Made by a program: the position numbers and the translations under genes. The notes below the pieces were generated by a model, which did not search any database, was not told the DNA's origin, and saw only the letters and a program-made list of their open reading frames with translations. This document shows, piece by piece, positions 43,190 to 52,883 of a stretch of DNA of 64,000 nt (the stretch's first letter is position 1; each line of letters starts with the position of its first letter). This stretch comes from Methylomicrobium agile. Its GTDB lineage: Bacteria > Pseudomonadota > Gammaproteobacteria > Methylococcales > Methylomonadaceae. Location: NCBI RefSeq assembly GCF_000733855.1, contig NZ_JPOJ01000001.1, positions 868,001-932,000 of the forward strand, written 5' to 3'.

Positions 43190-43645
43190 TCAAGGGATTA
43201 TCTGCCGCCACGGCCGGCTGCATTGGCCGACATAAGGATAATAGCCTGCCGGCTCGTCACAATAATACCAGTAGCCCGGCATCTGCCCATCAGGATAAGG
43301 CCTGACAGTCTGCCAACCCTCCGGGCAAACGGTCGCTTGCGGATAATAACTCCCGGAACTGGAACAGTAGGACCAATACCGGGCACCGTCAGCCGGATTT
43401 CTTGCGGGCGGTTGGATATAGACGGGAGGCGGCGGCGGAACCTGATAGACCGGGGGAGAATAATAAGGCGGATAAAAATAAGGCCGGTAATACGGCGGAT
43501 ATCCATACGGAAAACCGAAATAGAGACTGAAGCCCGGCGGCCGCCCCCAGACACCCCGATAAACGCGTCCGTAGGCGAACATTTCGCTGCTATTTACCGA
43601 TAAAAGGATGAATACGCTTGTTGTAAAGAACCTGCTTAATTTCAT
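43190..43645 (-). CDS. Small exported Pro/Tyr-rich protein with a two-repeat Cys module
   Basis: 151 residues. The signal peptide (about 1-24, ending MFA) is followed by a Pro/Tyr-rich stretch (30-80) rich in PPYY, then two related modules: YWSYCSSSGSYYPQATVCPEGW and, 38 residues on, the shorter YWYYCDEPAGYYPYV with C and W following. The module (Y-W-x-Y-C ... YYP ... C ... W) is common in small exported proteobacterial proteins of unknown function. The start has GGAGAGG upstream. Together with the next two genes it forms a minus-strand set of three small envelope proteins. Confidence 0.78.
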   Translation of the reverse strand: MKLSRFFTTSVFILLSVNSSEMFAYGRVYRGVWGRPPGFSLYFGFPYGYPPYYRPYFYPPYYSPPVYQVPPPPPVYIQPPARNPADGARYWSYCSSSGSYYPQATVCPEGWQTVRPYPDGQMPGYWYYCDEPAGYYPYVGQCSRPWRQIIP

Positions 43646-43680
43646 CGGCCTCTCCTGATTCGCTCATACCGGCTTGGAGA

Positions 43681-44082
43681 TCAGCGTCGGCTTCGTCCCC
43701 CGCCGCCTCTGAACGGACTCTGCGGTCTTGACAGAATCCCTCCGCCGCCCATGCCTCCGGCTCCTCCCCACCGACGGCCGCCGCCGTCCCAGCGTCCAGG
43801 CGTACTCCAACGGTTAGCGCCATCCCAGCGCCTGCCTCCGTCCCAATTCCAATATCGGCGGGTTCGCCAGTCATAGTAGTGGCGGTACGGCTGGTAAGGA
43901 TAGGAATAATAGTAAGGCCGATAGCTGTAATAGGAATAAGGCCAATAACCGTAGCTGCCGTAATAGCTCACGCCGAAGGAAGGATAGTAAGAATCGTAGT
44001 AAGCACCGGCCGGCCCGTAATAATAGCAGCCTTGCAACAGGAGCATCCCTGACAGCCCGATCAATCTGAGATATCGTTTCAT
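43681..44082 (-). CDS. Small Tyr-rich predicted lipoprotein
   Basis: 133 residues. A lipoprotein-type signal MLLLQGC gives Cys19 as the lipidated residue. The next 55 residues are extremely Tyr-rich (YYYG, SYYGSYGYWPYSYYSYRPYYYSY in separate short runs), followed by a Trp/Asp/Gly-rich part (RRWDG repeats) and a Gly/Arg-rich end. The composition suggests an intrinsically disordered, sticky surface or periplasmic protein. I recognise no family. It lies 35 bases upstream of the Pro/Tyr-rich protein gene, so the two are probably co-transcribed. Confidence 0.72.
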   Translation of the reverse strand: MKRYLRLIGLSGMLLLQGCYYYGPAGAYYDSYYPSFGVSYYGSYGYWPYSYYSYRPYYYSYPYQPYRHYYDWRTRRYWNWDGGRRWDGANRWSTPGRWDGGGRRWGGAGGMGGGGILSRPQSPFRGGGGRSRR

Positions 44083-44153
44083 TTCAACTTTTCCTCAATC
44101 TAATCCGATGGACGACTCGTCGCCTGCCTGGGATGGGCCCGTGCGGCCGGATT

Positions 44154-44684
44154 TCATCGGGGCGGCGAGGCCGGCGCCTGGGTTCCGGGCGGTGGCGGCG
44201 GATAAAGCGCACCGCTCTCCGCCGGCCGGTCATCGGGGTATTCATCGATAAAGCTGCCGCTGACCGGCACCCGGTTGCCGTAAGCATACATGCACTGGAT
44301 ATAGCTCATGTCGTACCGTTGCTGAGCCTCATAGCCGGCCGCGCCAGCTGTTCCTGAACCCGCGATCGAACCGGCCAGCAAACCCGTTCCTGCGCCGATC
44401 GCCGCGCCTTCGCCCCCGCCCAGCGCCGCGCCTGCCGCGGCACCGACCGCCGAACCGGCCACCGCGGTTCCGACGCCGCTGCGCGTTGCGGTCTGCCCCG
44501 GCGTTACGCCGCCGGTTTGCGCATAAGCATATTGCCGGCATTGCATGTCGTCGGCGCGAAACTGTTCGAATGTCTTGTTTACGCCCGGCAGCACCAGCAC
44601 GCTGGGTCCCGTCGGCAAAGTCGCGCAACCGGCTAACGCCAGCACTGATAGCACCGGCAAAGAGATCGATCTGATTCTATTCAT
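44154..44684 (-). CDS. Glycine-zipper outer-membrane lipoprotein
   Basis: 176 residues from ATG 44684 (Shine-Dalgarno GGGGAGA; the frame is open six codons further). The lipobox LALAGC gives Cys19. A polar part with MQCRQYAYAQ follows, then a Gly/Ala-rich stretch (about 68-115) with the GxxxG pattern of glycine-zipper domains (AVAGSAVGAAAGAALGG), then YIQCMYAYGNRVP and a Pro-rich C-terminus. This pattern occurs in many small proteobacterial lipoproteins of the SlyB/YMGG group. It is the first gene of the three-gene envelope set. Confidence 0.8.
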   Translation of the reverse strand: MNRIRSISLPVLSVLALAGCATLPTGPSVLVLPGVNKTFEQFRADDMQCRQYAYAQTGGVTPGQTATRSGVGTAVAGSAVGAAAGAALGGGEGAAIGAGTGLLAGSIAGSGTAGAAGYEAQQRYDMSYIQCMYAYGNRVPVSGSFIDEYPDDRPAESGALYPPPPPGTQAPASPPR

Positions 44685-44884
44685 TGAAATGTCTCCCCCC
44701 ATTAGGACTATCGGTTTCCATGTCGGGATAAACTGTGTAATTAGATAAATACAGCGGGACCGGGTTCCTCAACGGCCGTGCTCGAACTTCCCCGCGATTG
44801 ACCCGAACCCAGCCGTTCTTTTATCATGGACGGTCCGCACTCGCCAACAAAAATTGGCCCTCGCCTCCCCCACACTCCCGACCG

Positions 44885-45328
44885 ATGGCTTTTAAATTAG
44901 CATACTCTTTCCAAAACCGCGCGCTGGACGTATTCCGGATCCGGCTGGCCAGGCAGCAGTCTCTGCTGCAGGCAATCCGCAGCGGACTTCCGAGCCCCTT
45001 GGCCGATCATGTTCTGCATTGCGTGGTTAATGAGAAAAAGCTGCTGCTTTATACCGATTCGGCCGCTTGGGCTTCGCAACTGCGCTTTCTGAAGCAGGAA
45101 ATTTTACAATCCGCCCGCAATGCGCACGAGGGGGCGATCGATAAGCTGCAAATTCGCATTTTAGCCGATCAAATCAGCGAACATCCGCAACCCCGCAGAA
45201 AAGCGAATCTGCCTTCCTCCGAGAAAATCGCAATAATCAGTGATCAGGCGAAAACCATGGGAGACAGCCAATTAAGGCAAGCGCTGCAGCGGCTCGGCGC
45301 AACGCTTGCGAAACTGGCAGACGAATAA
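44885..45328 (+). CDS. DciA/DUF721-family protein
   Basis: 147 residues from ATG 44885 (MAFKLAYSFQ); the frame is open to 44798, but the extra part lacks family character and no Shine-Dalgarno sequence decides. Residues 25-90 fit the DUF721 fold: LADHVLHCVVNEKKLLLYTDSAAWASQLRFLK in short pieces (L-x-V-x2-D-SAxWAxQLRFL). Relatives (DciA) help load the replicative helicase DnaB in bacteria lacking DnaC. A helical, basic C-terminal tail follows. In gammaproteobacteria this gene often lies near lpxC and secA; here it is convergent with lpxC, with only 11 bases between stops, which supports the call. Confidence 0.8.
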   Translation: MAFKLAYSFQNRALDVFRIRLARQQSLLQAIRSGLPSPLADHVLHCVVNEKKLLLYTDSAAWASQLRFLKQEILQSARNAHEGAIDKLQIRILADQISEHPQPRRKANLPSSEKIAIISDQAKTMGDSQLRQALQRLGATLAKLADE

Positions 45329-45339
45329 ACAGGGAAAAA

Positions 45340-46263
45340 TCAGGCTGCCGGACGAGGCGCTTCGGCGGAGCGCATGAAGGAAATCGGTGCCTCGCTTTCG
45401 TTTTCGAACGTGACCATTTCCCAGCCATCCCTGTCTTCCAGCAAAGTCCGGAGGAGCTGGTTGTTCAGGCCGTGGCCGGATTTATAGCCGGTGAACGTTC
45501 CGATCAGGCTGTGTCCGAGCAGATACAAGTCCCCGATGGCATCAAGGATCTTGTGCTTGACGAATTCGTCCGCATAGCGGAGACCGTCTTCATTCAAAAT
45601 TTTCGCATCGTCGACGACGATCGCATTGTCCAGACTGCCGCCCAGCGCCAGATTGTTGCGCCGCAGCATGTCGATGTCTTTCATGAAACCGAAGGTTCTG
45701 GCGCGGCTGACTTCCTTGACGAAGGTAGTCGAAGAAAAGTCCATCGTCGCGGTCCGGAGATGTTCCGCAAAGGCCGGATGTTCGAAATCGATTGTAAAAG
45801 TCACCTTGAAGCCGTCGAACGGATCGAAAGCGGCCCATTTATCGCCGTCTTCGACCCGGACGCTCTTTTTGATCCGGATATATTGCTTCGGCACGTCCTG
45901 TTCCTGAATGCCCGCCGACTGCAGCAGAAACACGAACGGCCCGGCGCTGCCGTCCATGATCGGCACTTCGGACGCGCTGACATCGATCAGCGCGTTATCG
46001 ATGCCGAGCCCCGCGAAAGCCGACAACAGGTGTTCGATCGTCGATATTTTAACGGTGCCGGCCACCAGCGTAGTCGACAGCACGGTTTCTCCGACATTGC
46101 TCGGTGAAGCCTGAATCGTGACCGGCTGATCCAGATCCACCCGGCGAAAGCGGATGCCGGTGTCCGGCTCGGCCGGATGCAGGGTCAAATAGACCTTCGC
46201 TCCGGTATGAAGACCGACGCCGGTGGCTCTGATCGAATTTTTCAAAGTGCGCTGTTTAATCAT
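45340..46263 (-). CDS. lpxC: UDP-3-O-acyl-N-acetylglucosamine deacetylase
   Basis: The first committed step of lipid A synthesis: zinc-dependent removal of the acetyl group from UDP-3-O-acyl-GlcNAc. The 307-residue protein starts [21 protein letters not shown] and has the zinc-ligand region TIEHLLSA (H78) and the second metal motif [12 protein letters not shown]. The frame is open upstream to 46308, but ATG 46263 is the family start. It follows ftsZ at the end of the dcw cluster, as in other gammaproteobacteria, with a 164-base gap that holds a hairpin, so it may have its own promoter. Confidence 0.96.
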   Translation of the reverse strand: MIKQRTLKNSIRATGVGLHTGAKVYLTLHPAEPDTGIRFRRVDLDQPVTIQASPSNVGETVLSTTLVAGTVKISTIEHLLSAFAGLGIDNALIDVSASEVPIMDGSAGPFVFLLQSAGIQEQDVPKQYIRIKKSVRVEDGDKWAAFDPFDGFKVTFTIDFEHPAFAEHLRTATMDFSSTTFVKEVSRARTFGFMKDIDMLRRNNLALGGSLDNAIVVDDAKILNEDGLRYADEFVKHKILDAIGDLYLLGHSLIGTFTGYKSGHGLNNQLLRTLLEDRDGWEMVTFENESEAPISFMRSAEAPRPAA

Positions 46264-46379
46264 AAATGATCTGTAGAATTTAAAGCAGGGAACGGTCCAT
46301 TTTATCATGTTCGGTCCGCAAAATCAGAAACCGCAGAGCCCCGCCCTGGGCTAGCGCTAAGCATAACCCGATAAAACGC

Positions 46380-46414
46380 CGTAGCGCCGGGCCGTTCGAC
46401 TCGCCCGGCCTACG
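46380..46414. terminator. Hairpin between ftsZ and lpxC
   Basis: CGTAG-cg-CCGGGC and GCCCGG-c-CTACG pair over a ten-base loop, starting 14 bases after the ftsZ stop codon. No T-run follows on the minus strand, so it may slow or stabilise the message rather than end it. Confidence 0.45.
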
Positions 46415-46427
46415 CGATTGTAGCCGA

Positions 46428-47567
46428 TCAGTCGGCCTGGCGCCGCAGGAATGCCGGAATATCCAGATGCTCCAGATTGGTTTCCTTGCTGAAACGAGAC
46501 TCGCGGCCCTCCGGTTTGTTGCGCATCACGGTCGGTTTGTCGAATTCGTTGTAATTGGCTTCGCCGACGGCCGCCCGCTGCATCAGTTTGACCGGCGCCT
46601 TGGCCGGCTGCCGCGATCCCATGCCGGTTGCGACGACCGTCACCTTCAGCTCGTCCCCAAGACTCGGATCGATCGCGGTGCCGATCTTGATAATCGCCTC
46701 TTCGGAAGCGAATTCATGCACAATTTGCCCGACTTCGTTAAATTCGGCAATGCCCATGTCGGCTGCGGTAATATTGACCAGAATCCCTTTCGCGCCCTGG
46801 AGATTGATATCTTCGAGCAACGGGCAGGCAATCGCTTTTTCGGCCGCTTCGCGGGCGCGCTGGTCACCGGTCGCGGAGCCGGTGCCCATGATGGCCGCCC
46901 CCATCCCCTTCATCACGGTGCGTACGTCGGCAAAGTCGACATTGATCATGCCCGGATGGACGATCAGTTCGGTGATGCCTTGCACCGCATCGAGCAATAC
47001 CTGGTTCGCCGCCTTGAACGCATCGATCAGAGAAACGTTATGGCCCAGTACCGGCAGCAATTTCTGATTCGGGATCGTGATCAGGGAATCGACATATTTT
47101 TCAAGCTCCGCGATCCCTTGCTCCGCAATCGCCTGTTTCTTTTTGCCTTCGAACAGGAAAGGCTTGGTGACCACCGCGACGGTCAGAATGCCCATCTCGC
47201 GCGCCAGGGAAGCAATGACCGGAATCGCGCCGGTGCCGGTGCCGCCGCCCATCCCGGCGGTCAAAAACACCATATCGGCCCCTTCCAGCACTTCCTTGAT
47301 GCGGTCGCGGTTTTCTTCGGCGGCCAGGCGGCCGACTTCGGGATTTGTGCCGGCGCCCAGTCCTTTGGTCAGTTCAACGCCCAATTGGATGATCGTGCCC
47401 ATATTCAACTTTCTGAGCGCCTGCGCGTCGGTATTCGCGCAAATAAATTCGACACCCTCGATATGGCTGCTCACCATTTGGCTGACCGCATTGCCGCCGC
47501 CGCCCCCCACTCCGATGACCTTGATCACTGCCGACTCGGTGCATGTATCGATTAACTCGTACTTCAT
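46428..47567 (-). CDS. ftsZ: Cell division protein FtsZ
   Basis: Tubulin-like GTPase that forms the cytokinetic ring. 379 residues: nucleotide-binding GGGGGNAV (21-28), tubulin signature GGGTGTG (107-113), the T7-loop region with NVDFADVRTVM, a variable linker, and the conserved C-terminal peptide LDIPAFLRRQAD that binds FtsA and ZipA. ATG 47567 begins MKYELIDTC. It lies 30 bases downstream of ftsA in the dcw run. Confidence 0.97.
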   Translation of the reverse strand: MKYELIDTCTESAVIKVIGVGGGGGNAVSQMVSSHIEGVEFICANTDAQALRKLNMGTIIQLGVELTKGLGAGTNPEVGRLAAEENRDRIKEVLEGADMVFLTAGMGGGTGTGAIPVIASLAREMGILTVAVVTKPFLFEGKKKQAIAEQGIAELEKYVDSLITIPNQKLLPVLGHNVSLIDAFKAANQVLLDAVQGITELIVHPGMINVDFADVRTVMKGMGAAIMGTGSATGDQRAREAAEKAIACPLLEDINLQGAKGILVNITAADMGIAEFNEVGQIVHEFASEEAIIKIGTAIDPSLGDELKVTVVATGMGSRQPAKAPVKLMQRAAVGEANYNEFDKPTVMRNKPEGRESRFSKETNLEHLDIPAFLRRQAD

Positions 47568-47597
47568 AAACCACCCCTACAATTCGTCTTCATTAAG

Positions 47598-48824
47598 TTA
47601 AAAATTACCTTGAAACCAATTCTTTATTTTCGCCCACCAGCTCGTTCCCTCATTTTCGATGTGCCTTCCGTAACTCTGGTGTTCCTTCCCGTAAATCAAC
47701 AACCCAATGCCGGTCGAATAAATCGGATTTCTAACCACTTCCGGCAAGCCCATGACGTTTTGCGGAATGCCCATCCTCACCGGCATGTGAAAGATCTCCT
47801 CCGCCAGTTCGATCAAGCCAGTAACCTTCGAACTGCCGCCGGTCAACACGATGCCGGCCGCAATCAATTCTTCGTATCCGCTGCGCCGGAGTTCCGACTG
47901 CACCAGCATCAGCAATTCTTCGTAACGCGGCTCGATGATTTCCGCGAGGTTTTGCATCGAAATCTTGCGCGGCGCGCGGTCACCGATGCTGGGCACGTCG
48001 ATCGTGCCTTCCACATTGGCGAGCTGGGTCAAGGCGCAGGCGTATTTGCGCTTGATCTCTTCCGCGTTTACGGTGGGCGTCCTGAGCGCGACGGCGATGT
48101 CGTTCGTCACCTGGTCCCCGGCAATCGGTATCACCGCGGTATGCTTGATCGCGCCGTCGACGAATACCGCAATGTCGGTGGTTCCGCCGCCGATATCGAT
48201 CAGGCAGACGCCCAGCTCCTTTTCGTCCTCGGTCAGCACCGCATTGCACGAAGCCAGCTGTTCGAGCACGATATCGTCGACCTCGAGCCCGCAACGGCGA
48301 ATACATTTGATGATGTTCTGCTGCGCGCTGACGCTACTGGTGACCATGTGCACTTTCGCTTCCAGGCGGATCCCGGACATCCCGATCGCTTCCTTGATGC
48401 CTTCCTGCTGGTCGATCAGGAACTCCTGCGGCAAAATGTGCAGGATTTTCTGGTCGGCAGGAATCGCGACCGCGCGCGCCGAATCGATGACCCGGTCGAT
48501 GTCGTACTGGGTGACCTCCTTGTCCCGGATCGCGACGATCCCATGCGAATTCAGGCTTTTGATATGACTGCCGGCGATTCCCGCAAACACCGACTTGATC
48601 TGGCAGCCGGCCATCAGTTCCGCTTCTTCGATCGCGCGCTGAATCGAATTGACGGTCGACTCCAGGTTTACCACGACGCCTTTTTTCAACCCCCGCGAGG
48701 CGGTCTGGCCGACGCCGATCACCTCGATATTGCCTTCGCTGGTGATCTCTCCGACAATGGCAGCGACTTTGGTAGTGCCGATGTCCAGACCCACGATTAA
48801 ATTACGCTCTGTTTTTTTTGCCAT
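47598..48824 (-). CDS. ftsA: Cell division protein FtsA
   Basis: Actin-like ATPase that tethers FtsZ filaments to the membrane. The 408-residue protein begins MAKKTERNLIVGLDIGTTKV (phosphate-1 motif DIGTTK), has DIGGGTTDI as phosphate-2, and LTGGSSK as the adenosine motif. It ends in an amphipathic WWAKIKNWFQGNF-type membrane-targeting helix. The open frame extends upstream to 48926, but ATG 48824 gives the family N-terminus. It overlaps the ftsQ 3' end by 23 bases. Confidence 0.96.
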   Translation of the reverse strand: MAKKTERNLIVGLDIGTTKVAAIVGEITSEGNIEVIGVGQTASRGLKKGVVVNLESTVNSIQRAIEEAELMAGCQIKSVFAGIAGSHIKSLNSHGIVAIRDKEVTQYDIDRVIDSARAVAIPADQKILHILPQEFLIDQQEGIKEAIGMSGIRLEAKVHMVTSSVSAQQNIIKCIRRCGLEVDDIVLEQLASCNAVLTEDEKELGVCLIDIGGGTTDIAVFVDGAIKHTAVIPIAGDQVTNDIAVALRTPTVNAEEIKRKYACALTQLANVEGTIDVPSIGDRAPRKISMQNLAEIIEPRYEELLMLVQSELRRSGYEELIAAGIVLTGGSSKVTGLIELAEEIFHMPVRMGIPQNVMGLPEVVRNPIYSTGIGLLIYGKEHQSYGRHIENEGTSWWAKIKNWFQGNF

Positions 48825-49617
48825 TTTTCCTGTTCTGTGTCGCTTTATTCGTAGTTTTACCACCCGTAGCCCTATCGCCGGCCGGCTTCGGATCAGCCAG
48901 TTTGCTCCAGTCGATCTCGGGCGCATCGGGTCGCCACGTCACCGCATAACCGTTCGGATAGCGCAGATCCGCGATCGCGATGGCATCCGCTTGTTCCGGC
49001 CCCAGAATCGGCAACGTTCTTAGAAAGCGCTGCAATTTCTTCAACTGATCTTCCCGCCCCAGCAGAATTTCCATCCCGGTCGCCAGCTTGATCCGCCATG
49101 CCCCCCGGTCATTGATCGCAAATTCGGTCAATATCAGCGCCTGGTCTTCCAGCGCGGTCGTAACGCCTTTCATGATTTCCAGCACTTTTTGTTCCTGGCG
49201 CTGCGGTCCCGATACTTTCGGCAACATCAGAAACTGGTCGACATTGCGCGGCGAAAAAATCCCCCCTTGCCCGGTAATCAGACTGTTTTCGCCCCAGCGC
49301 GCAAAAGCGGTTTTCTCGCCGATCCGGATGTCGATCGCATCCGGCCAGACCCGATTGACTTCCACGTTGTCCACCCAGGGCAGTTTCGCGACCGCATCAT
49401 GCACCGCCTGCATGTCGGCCGCCAAAACCCCCCCTTGCACCAACGGCAACAGGGTATTTTTGATTTCGTCCTTGGTCAGGTACTGGAAAACGCCGCCGGT
49501 TCTAACGTATTTGACCGGCGTCATCTGCGAGCCGTAGGCCTTGATGCCGTAACCCAATCGCCAGAACAGGACGCCGATCACTCCCAGCGCGGCGAGGATT
49601 TTCCAGCTTGCACTCAT
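48802..49617 (-). CDS. ftsQ: Cell division protein FtsQ
   Basis: Bitopic inner-membrane divisome protein that binds FtsB and FtsL. 271 residues: a short cytoplasmic N-terminus, one transmembrane helix (about 6-23), a POTRA domain (about 35-105, VKYVRTGGVFQYLTKDE in short form) and the FtsQ beta domain, ending in a Lys/Asn-rich tail. Its start overlaps the ddl stop by four bases and its 3' end overlaps ftsA. Confidence 0.93.
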   Translation of the reverse strand: MSASWKILAALGVIGVLFWRLGYGIKAYGSQMTPVKYVRTGGVFQYLTKDEIKNTLLPLVQGGVLAADMQAVHDAVAKLPWVDNVEVNRVWPDAIDIRIGEKTAFARWGENSLITGQGGIFSPRNVDQFLMLPKVSGPQRQEQKVLEIMKGVTTALEDQALILTEFAINDRGAWRIKLATGMEILLGREDQLKKLQRFLRTLPILGPEQADAIAIADLRYPNGYAVTWRPDAPEIDWSKLADPKPAGDRATGGKTTNKATQNRKNGKKNRA

Positions 49618-50540
49618 TCGTTACCGTAACTGGTCGCCAAAATTCGCCACACCAGTTCGTCAAAATCCATGCCGGCCTGTCGCGCGGCCATCGGCACCAG
49701 GCTGTGATCGGTCATGCCCGGCACCGTATTGATCTCGATCAGTTGCGCCTGCCCGGCATGGTCGATAAACACATCGGCCCGCGCCCATCCTTTTACGCCC
49801 AGCACTTGGCCGGCGCTGACCGCGAGCGCCTGCAACGCGTTTTCCTCGGCTTCGTTGAGGCCGCAAGGACAATGGTATTGGGTCGTGTTCGCGTGGTATT
49901 TGGCATCGTAATCGTAGAACGTGTGCGGCGTTTCCAGGCGAATCACCGGCAGCGCTTCGCCGTTCAGAATACCGACCGTGTATTCCTGTCCTGTTACCCA
50001 AGCTTCCGCATAGACATCGCATTGATACGAAGCGGCCAGCCGGTAAGCCGCAATCAACTCTTCACGGTTGCGCGCCTTGCTCATGCCGATGCTGGAGCCC
50101 TCCTGCGCCGGCTTTACGATCACCGGGAAACCCAGTTGTTCGATGCAGCAATCGATATCGCTTTCGTCCTTCAGCAAGGTCCAGGGCGGCGTGGGTAAAC
50201 CGTAGCCGCGCCAGCACAGCTTCGTGCGCAGCTTGTCCATGCTCAGCGCCGACGCCAGCACGCCGCTGCCCGTATAAGGGATCCGCATCGCTTCGAGAAT
50301 GCCCTGCAGCACGCCGTCCTCGCCGCCGCGGCCGTGAATGATGTTGAAGACCCGGTCGACCGCGACGCCCTGCAAAGCTTCGATCGGACTCCCGGTCACA
50401 TCGATCGCGACCGCGTCGACGCCCCGGCGTTTCAATGCTTCATAAACTGCCGCGCCGCTTCTCAGTGAAACCGGCCGTTCCGCGGCGGTTCCGCCCATCA
50501 ACACGGCGACCCGCCCAAATTGTTCCGGATTGTTATGCAC
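49614..50540 (-). CDS. ddl: D-alanine-D-alanine ligase
   Basis: Makes the D-Ala-D-Ala dipeptide for the peptidoglycan stem peptide. The 308-residue ATP-grasp enzyme has the early VLMGGTAAERPVSLRSG motif, HGRGGEDG, KPAQEGSSIGM and the C-terminal INTVPGMTDHSLVP with metal-binding residues. It starts at GTG 50540, overlapping the murB stop by eight bases, and its own stop overlaps ftsQ by four bases. It is of the DdlB type typical of the dcw cluster. Confidence 0.95.
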   Translation of the reverse strand: MHNNPEQFGRVAVLMGGTAAERPVSLRSGAAVYEALKRRGVDAVAIDVTGSPIEALQGVAVDRVFNIIHGRGGEDGVLQGILEAMRIPYTGSGVLASALSMDKLRTKLCWRGYGLPTPPWTLLKDESDIDCCIEQLGFPVIVKPAQEGSSIGMSKARNREELIAAYRLAASYQCDVYAEAWVTGQEYTVGILNGEALPVIRLETPHTFYDYDAKYHANTTQYHCPCGLNEAEENALQALAVSAGQVLGVKGWARADVFIDHAGQAQLIEINTVPGMTDHSLVPMAARQAGMDFDELVWRILATSYGNE

Positions 50541-51450
50541 TCAATGCCTCACTCGTTTCGCCGACCGTGCAGACCTCGGTCTGCAGGTCGATACCATAAT
50601 TGTTCTTGACGGTTTGCCGGACATGGGCGATCAGCGCCTCGATATCGGCCGCCCTCGCATGGCCCCGGTTCACGATAAAATTCGCATGTTTTTCGGAAAC
50701 ACAGGCGCCGCCGATCGCATGGCCTTTCAAACCGGACCGCTCGATCAGTCTCGCCGCATGGTCGCCCGGCGGATTTTTGAACACCGAACCGCAACTCGGC
50801 TGGCTGGTCGGCTGCGTCTTGCCGCGCCGGTCCAGCAGTTCCCTGATCTTTTGCTGGCTGGCTTCGGTATCGCCCTCGGGTAATCGCAAAAGTGCCGAGA
50901 TAAACCATTCCTTCCCGGCATCGAATCCCTTCACCGACCGGTAACCGATCCGGAATTCCTCTTTTCCCCGCACGGAAATTTCCCCGTCCGCGGACAGCAT
51001 CTCGACGCTTTGCACGATCTCCCAGGTTTCGCCGCCGAAGGCCCCCGCATTCATTCTCAACGCGCCGCCCATCGTTCCCGGAATGCCGGCCAAAAACTCG
51101 GCGCCGCACAGCCCCCGCTCCCCGCAAAAGCGCGCCACGTGCGCGCACGGCACGCCGGCTTCGACATACACCCTTCCGTCGGCCAGGCGCTCCATTGCCT
51201 TCAAGCGGCCCTTGGTATTGATCACGGTGCCCCGGATACCGCCGTCCCGGACCAGCAGGTTACTGCCGAGACCGATCCAGAACACCGGCTCTTCGGGCGG
51301 CAAATGCCGGATGAAGTCGATCAGGTCCTGCCGGTCGAAAGGGACGTACATCCGTTCGGCGGGACCGCCCACGCGCCAGCTCGTATGTTTCGCGAGCGGC
51401 TCGTTTTCGAGCAGACGGCCTTTCATGCTCTCGATGTCCGGATTCAGCAT
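50533..51450 (-). CDS. murB: UDP-N-acetylenolpyruvoylglucosamine reductase
   Basis: Reduces enolpyruvyl-UDP-GlcNAc to UDP-MurNAc with NADPH and FAD. 305 residues: FAD-binding [32 protein letters not shown], and the catalytic serine in SCGSVFKNP. It lacks the extra domain of E. coli-type MurB and is of the short type. The start is ATG 51450, which overlaps the murC 3' end by seven bases; the frame remains open upstream inside murC, which is not coding. Confidence 0.95.
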   Translation of the reverse strand: MLNPDIESMKGRLLENEPLAKHTSWRVGGPAERMYVPFDRQDLIDFIRHLPPEEPVFWIGLGSNLLVRDGGIRGTVINTKGRLKAMERLADGRVYVEAGVPCAHVARFCGERGLCGAEFLAGIPGTMGGALRMNAGAFGGETWEIVQSVEMLSADGEISVRGKEEFRIGYRSVKGFDAGKEWFISALLRLPEGDTEASQQKIRELLDRRGKTQPTSQPSCGSVFKNPPGDHAARLIERSGLKGHAIGGACVSEKHANFIVNRGHARAADIEALIAHVRQTVKNNYGIDLQTEVCTVGETSEALSA

Positions 51451-52883
51451 GCGGCCAAGGCATCCTGCAACATGGCCGGCAGCTGCGTCGCGATCTGGCC
51501 GACATTGCCTGCGCCCATCGTCATGATCACATCGTCCGGCTTCACGACACTCGAAAGCACCTCCGGCAATTCTTCCCAGTTCTCGACAAATATCGGATCG
51601 ACCTTGCCCCGGTTCCGTATCGCCCGGCTCAGCGCCCGGCCGTCCGCGCCGCGAATGGGGGCTTCGCCGGCCGCATACACGTCCAGCAGGACCAGCACGT
51701 CGACCGTCGACAGCACATGCACGAAATCTTCGAACAGATCCCGCGTCCGGGTATAGCGGTGCGGCTGGAAGACCAGCACCGAACGGCGTTCCGGCCAAGC
51801 CTGACGCAGCGCTTCGAGCGTCGCGGCGATTTCGCGCGGATGGTGTCCGTAATCGTCGACCAGGGTCAGCCTGCCCTCCGGCAATTCGATATCGCCCATC
51901 ATCTGGAAGCGCCGGCCGACGCCCTTGAACGCGCGCAAGCTGGAGACGATCGCCTGATCGTCCACGCCCAGGCGGGTTGCGATGCCGATGGCGGCCAGCG
52001 AATTGAGCATGTTATGCCAGCCGGGCAGATTCAAAGTGACTTCGAGCGGCGGAAAATCCCCGCGCCGAAGTACGGTAAAGGCCGTATGCATACCCTGCTG
52101 CATGATGTTCACCGCGCGCACGTCCGCTTCTTCATGCACGCCGTAAGTCGTGACCGGCTTCGAAATCGACGGCAGAATTTCACACACGCCTTCGTCATCC
52201 ATGCACAACACCGCCATCCCGTAAAACGGCAGGTGGTGCAGGAATTCGATGAAAGTATCCTTCAGCCGCTGATAGCTGCCCTGATAGGTTGCCATATGGT
52301 CCTGATCGATATTGGTCACGATCGCCATCATCGGCTGCAAGTACAGGAAAGAGGCATCGCTTTCGTCGGCCTCGGCGACCAGGTAATTGCCCAGTCCCAA
52401 TTTCGCATTCGTGCCGGCGCTGTTCAAGCGGCCGCCGATCACGAAAGTCGGATCGAGTCCGCCCTCGGCCAGCATGCTCGCGACCAGACTGGTCGTGGTC
52501 GTCTTGCCGTGCGTGCCGGCCACCGCGATCCCGAAGCGGAAGCGCATCAGCTCGGCCAGCATCTCCGCGCGCGGAATCACCGGAATCCGCTCCAGATACG
52601 CCTGATCGACTTCCTCGTTCGTCCGGTCGACCGCACTCGAAACGACCACGACATCGGCTTCGGCAACATTCTCCCGGCGGTGCCCGAGGGCCACCTCCAC
52701 TCCCAGGGCGATAAGCCGCTGGGTGACCGAACTTTCCTTGATGTCCGAGCCGGAGACCTCGTAGCCCAGGTTCAACAGAACTTCGGCGATGCCGCTCATG
52801 CCGGTGCCGCCGATCCCGACGAAGTGAATCCGCTTGATATTGCAGAGTACCGCCGCCGGCCCATTGATATTCGGTAGGTTCAT
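51444..52883 (-). CDS. murC: UDP-N-acetylmuramate-L-alanine ligase
   Basis: Adds L-alanine to UDP-MurNAc. 479 residues of the Mur ligase family: N-terminal Rossmann [15 protein letters not shown] (about 20-34), ATP-binding GTHGKTTTT, a central domain with FLHHLPFYG and the C-terminal domain with [13 protein letters not shown] 52883 begins [13 protein letters not shown] and overlaps the murG stop (ATGA at 52880-52883). Length is normal. Confidence 0.96.
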   Translation of the reverse strand: MNLPNINGPAAVLCNIKRIHFVGIGGTGMSGIAEVLLNLGYEVSGSDIKESSVTQRLIALGVEVALGHRRENVAEADVVVVSSAVDRTNEEVDQAYLERIPVIPRAEMLAELMRFRFGIAVAGTHGKTTTTSLVASMLAEGGLDPTFVIGGRLNSAGTNAKLGLGNYLVAEADESDASFLYLQPMMAIVTNIDQDHMATYQGSYQRLKDTFIEFLHHLPFYGMAVLCMDDEGVCEILPSISKPVTTYGVHEEADVRAVNIMQQGMHTAFTVLRRGDFPPLEVTLNLPGWHNMLNSLAAIGIATRLGVDDQAIVSSLRAFKGVGRRFQMMGDIELPEGRLTLVDDYGHHPREIAATLEALRQAWPERRSVLVFQPHRYTRTRDLFEDFVHVLSTVDVLVLLDVYAAGEAPIRGADGRALSRAIRNRGKVDPIFVENWEELPEVLSSVVKPDDVIMTMGAGNVGQIATQLPAMLQDALAAC

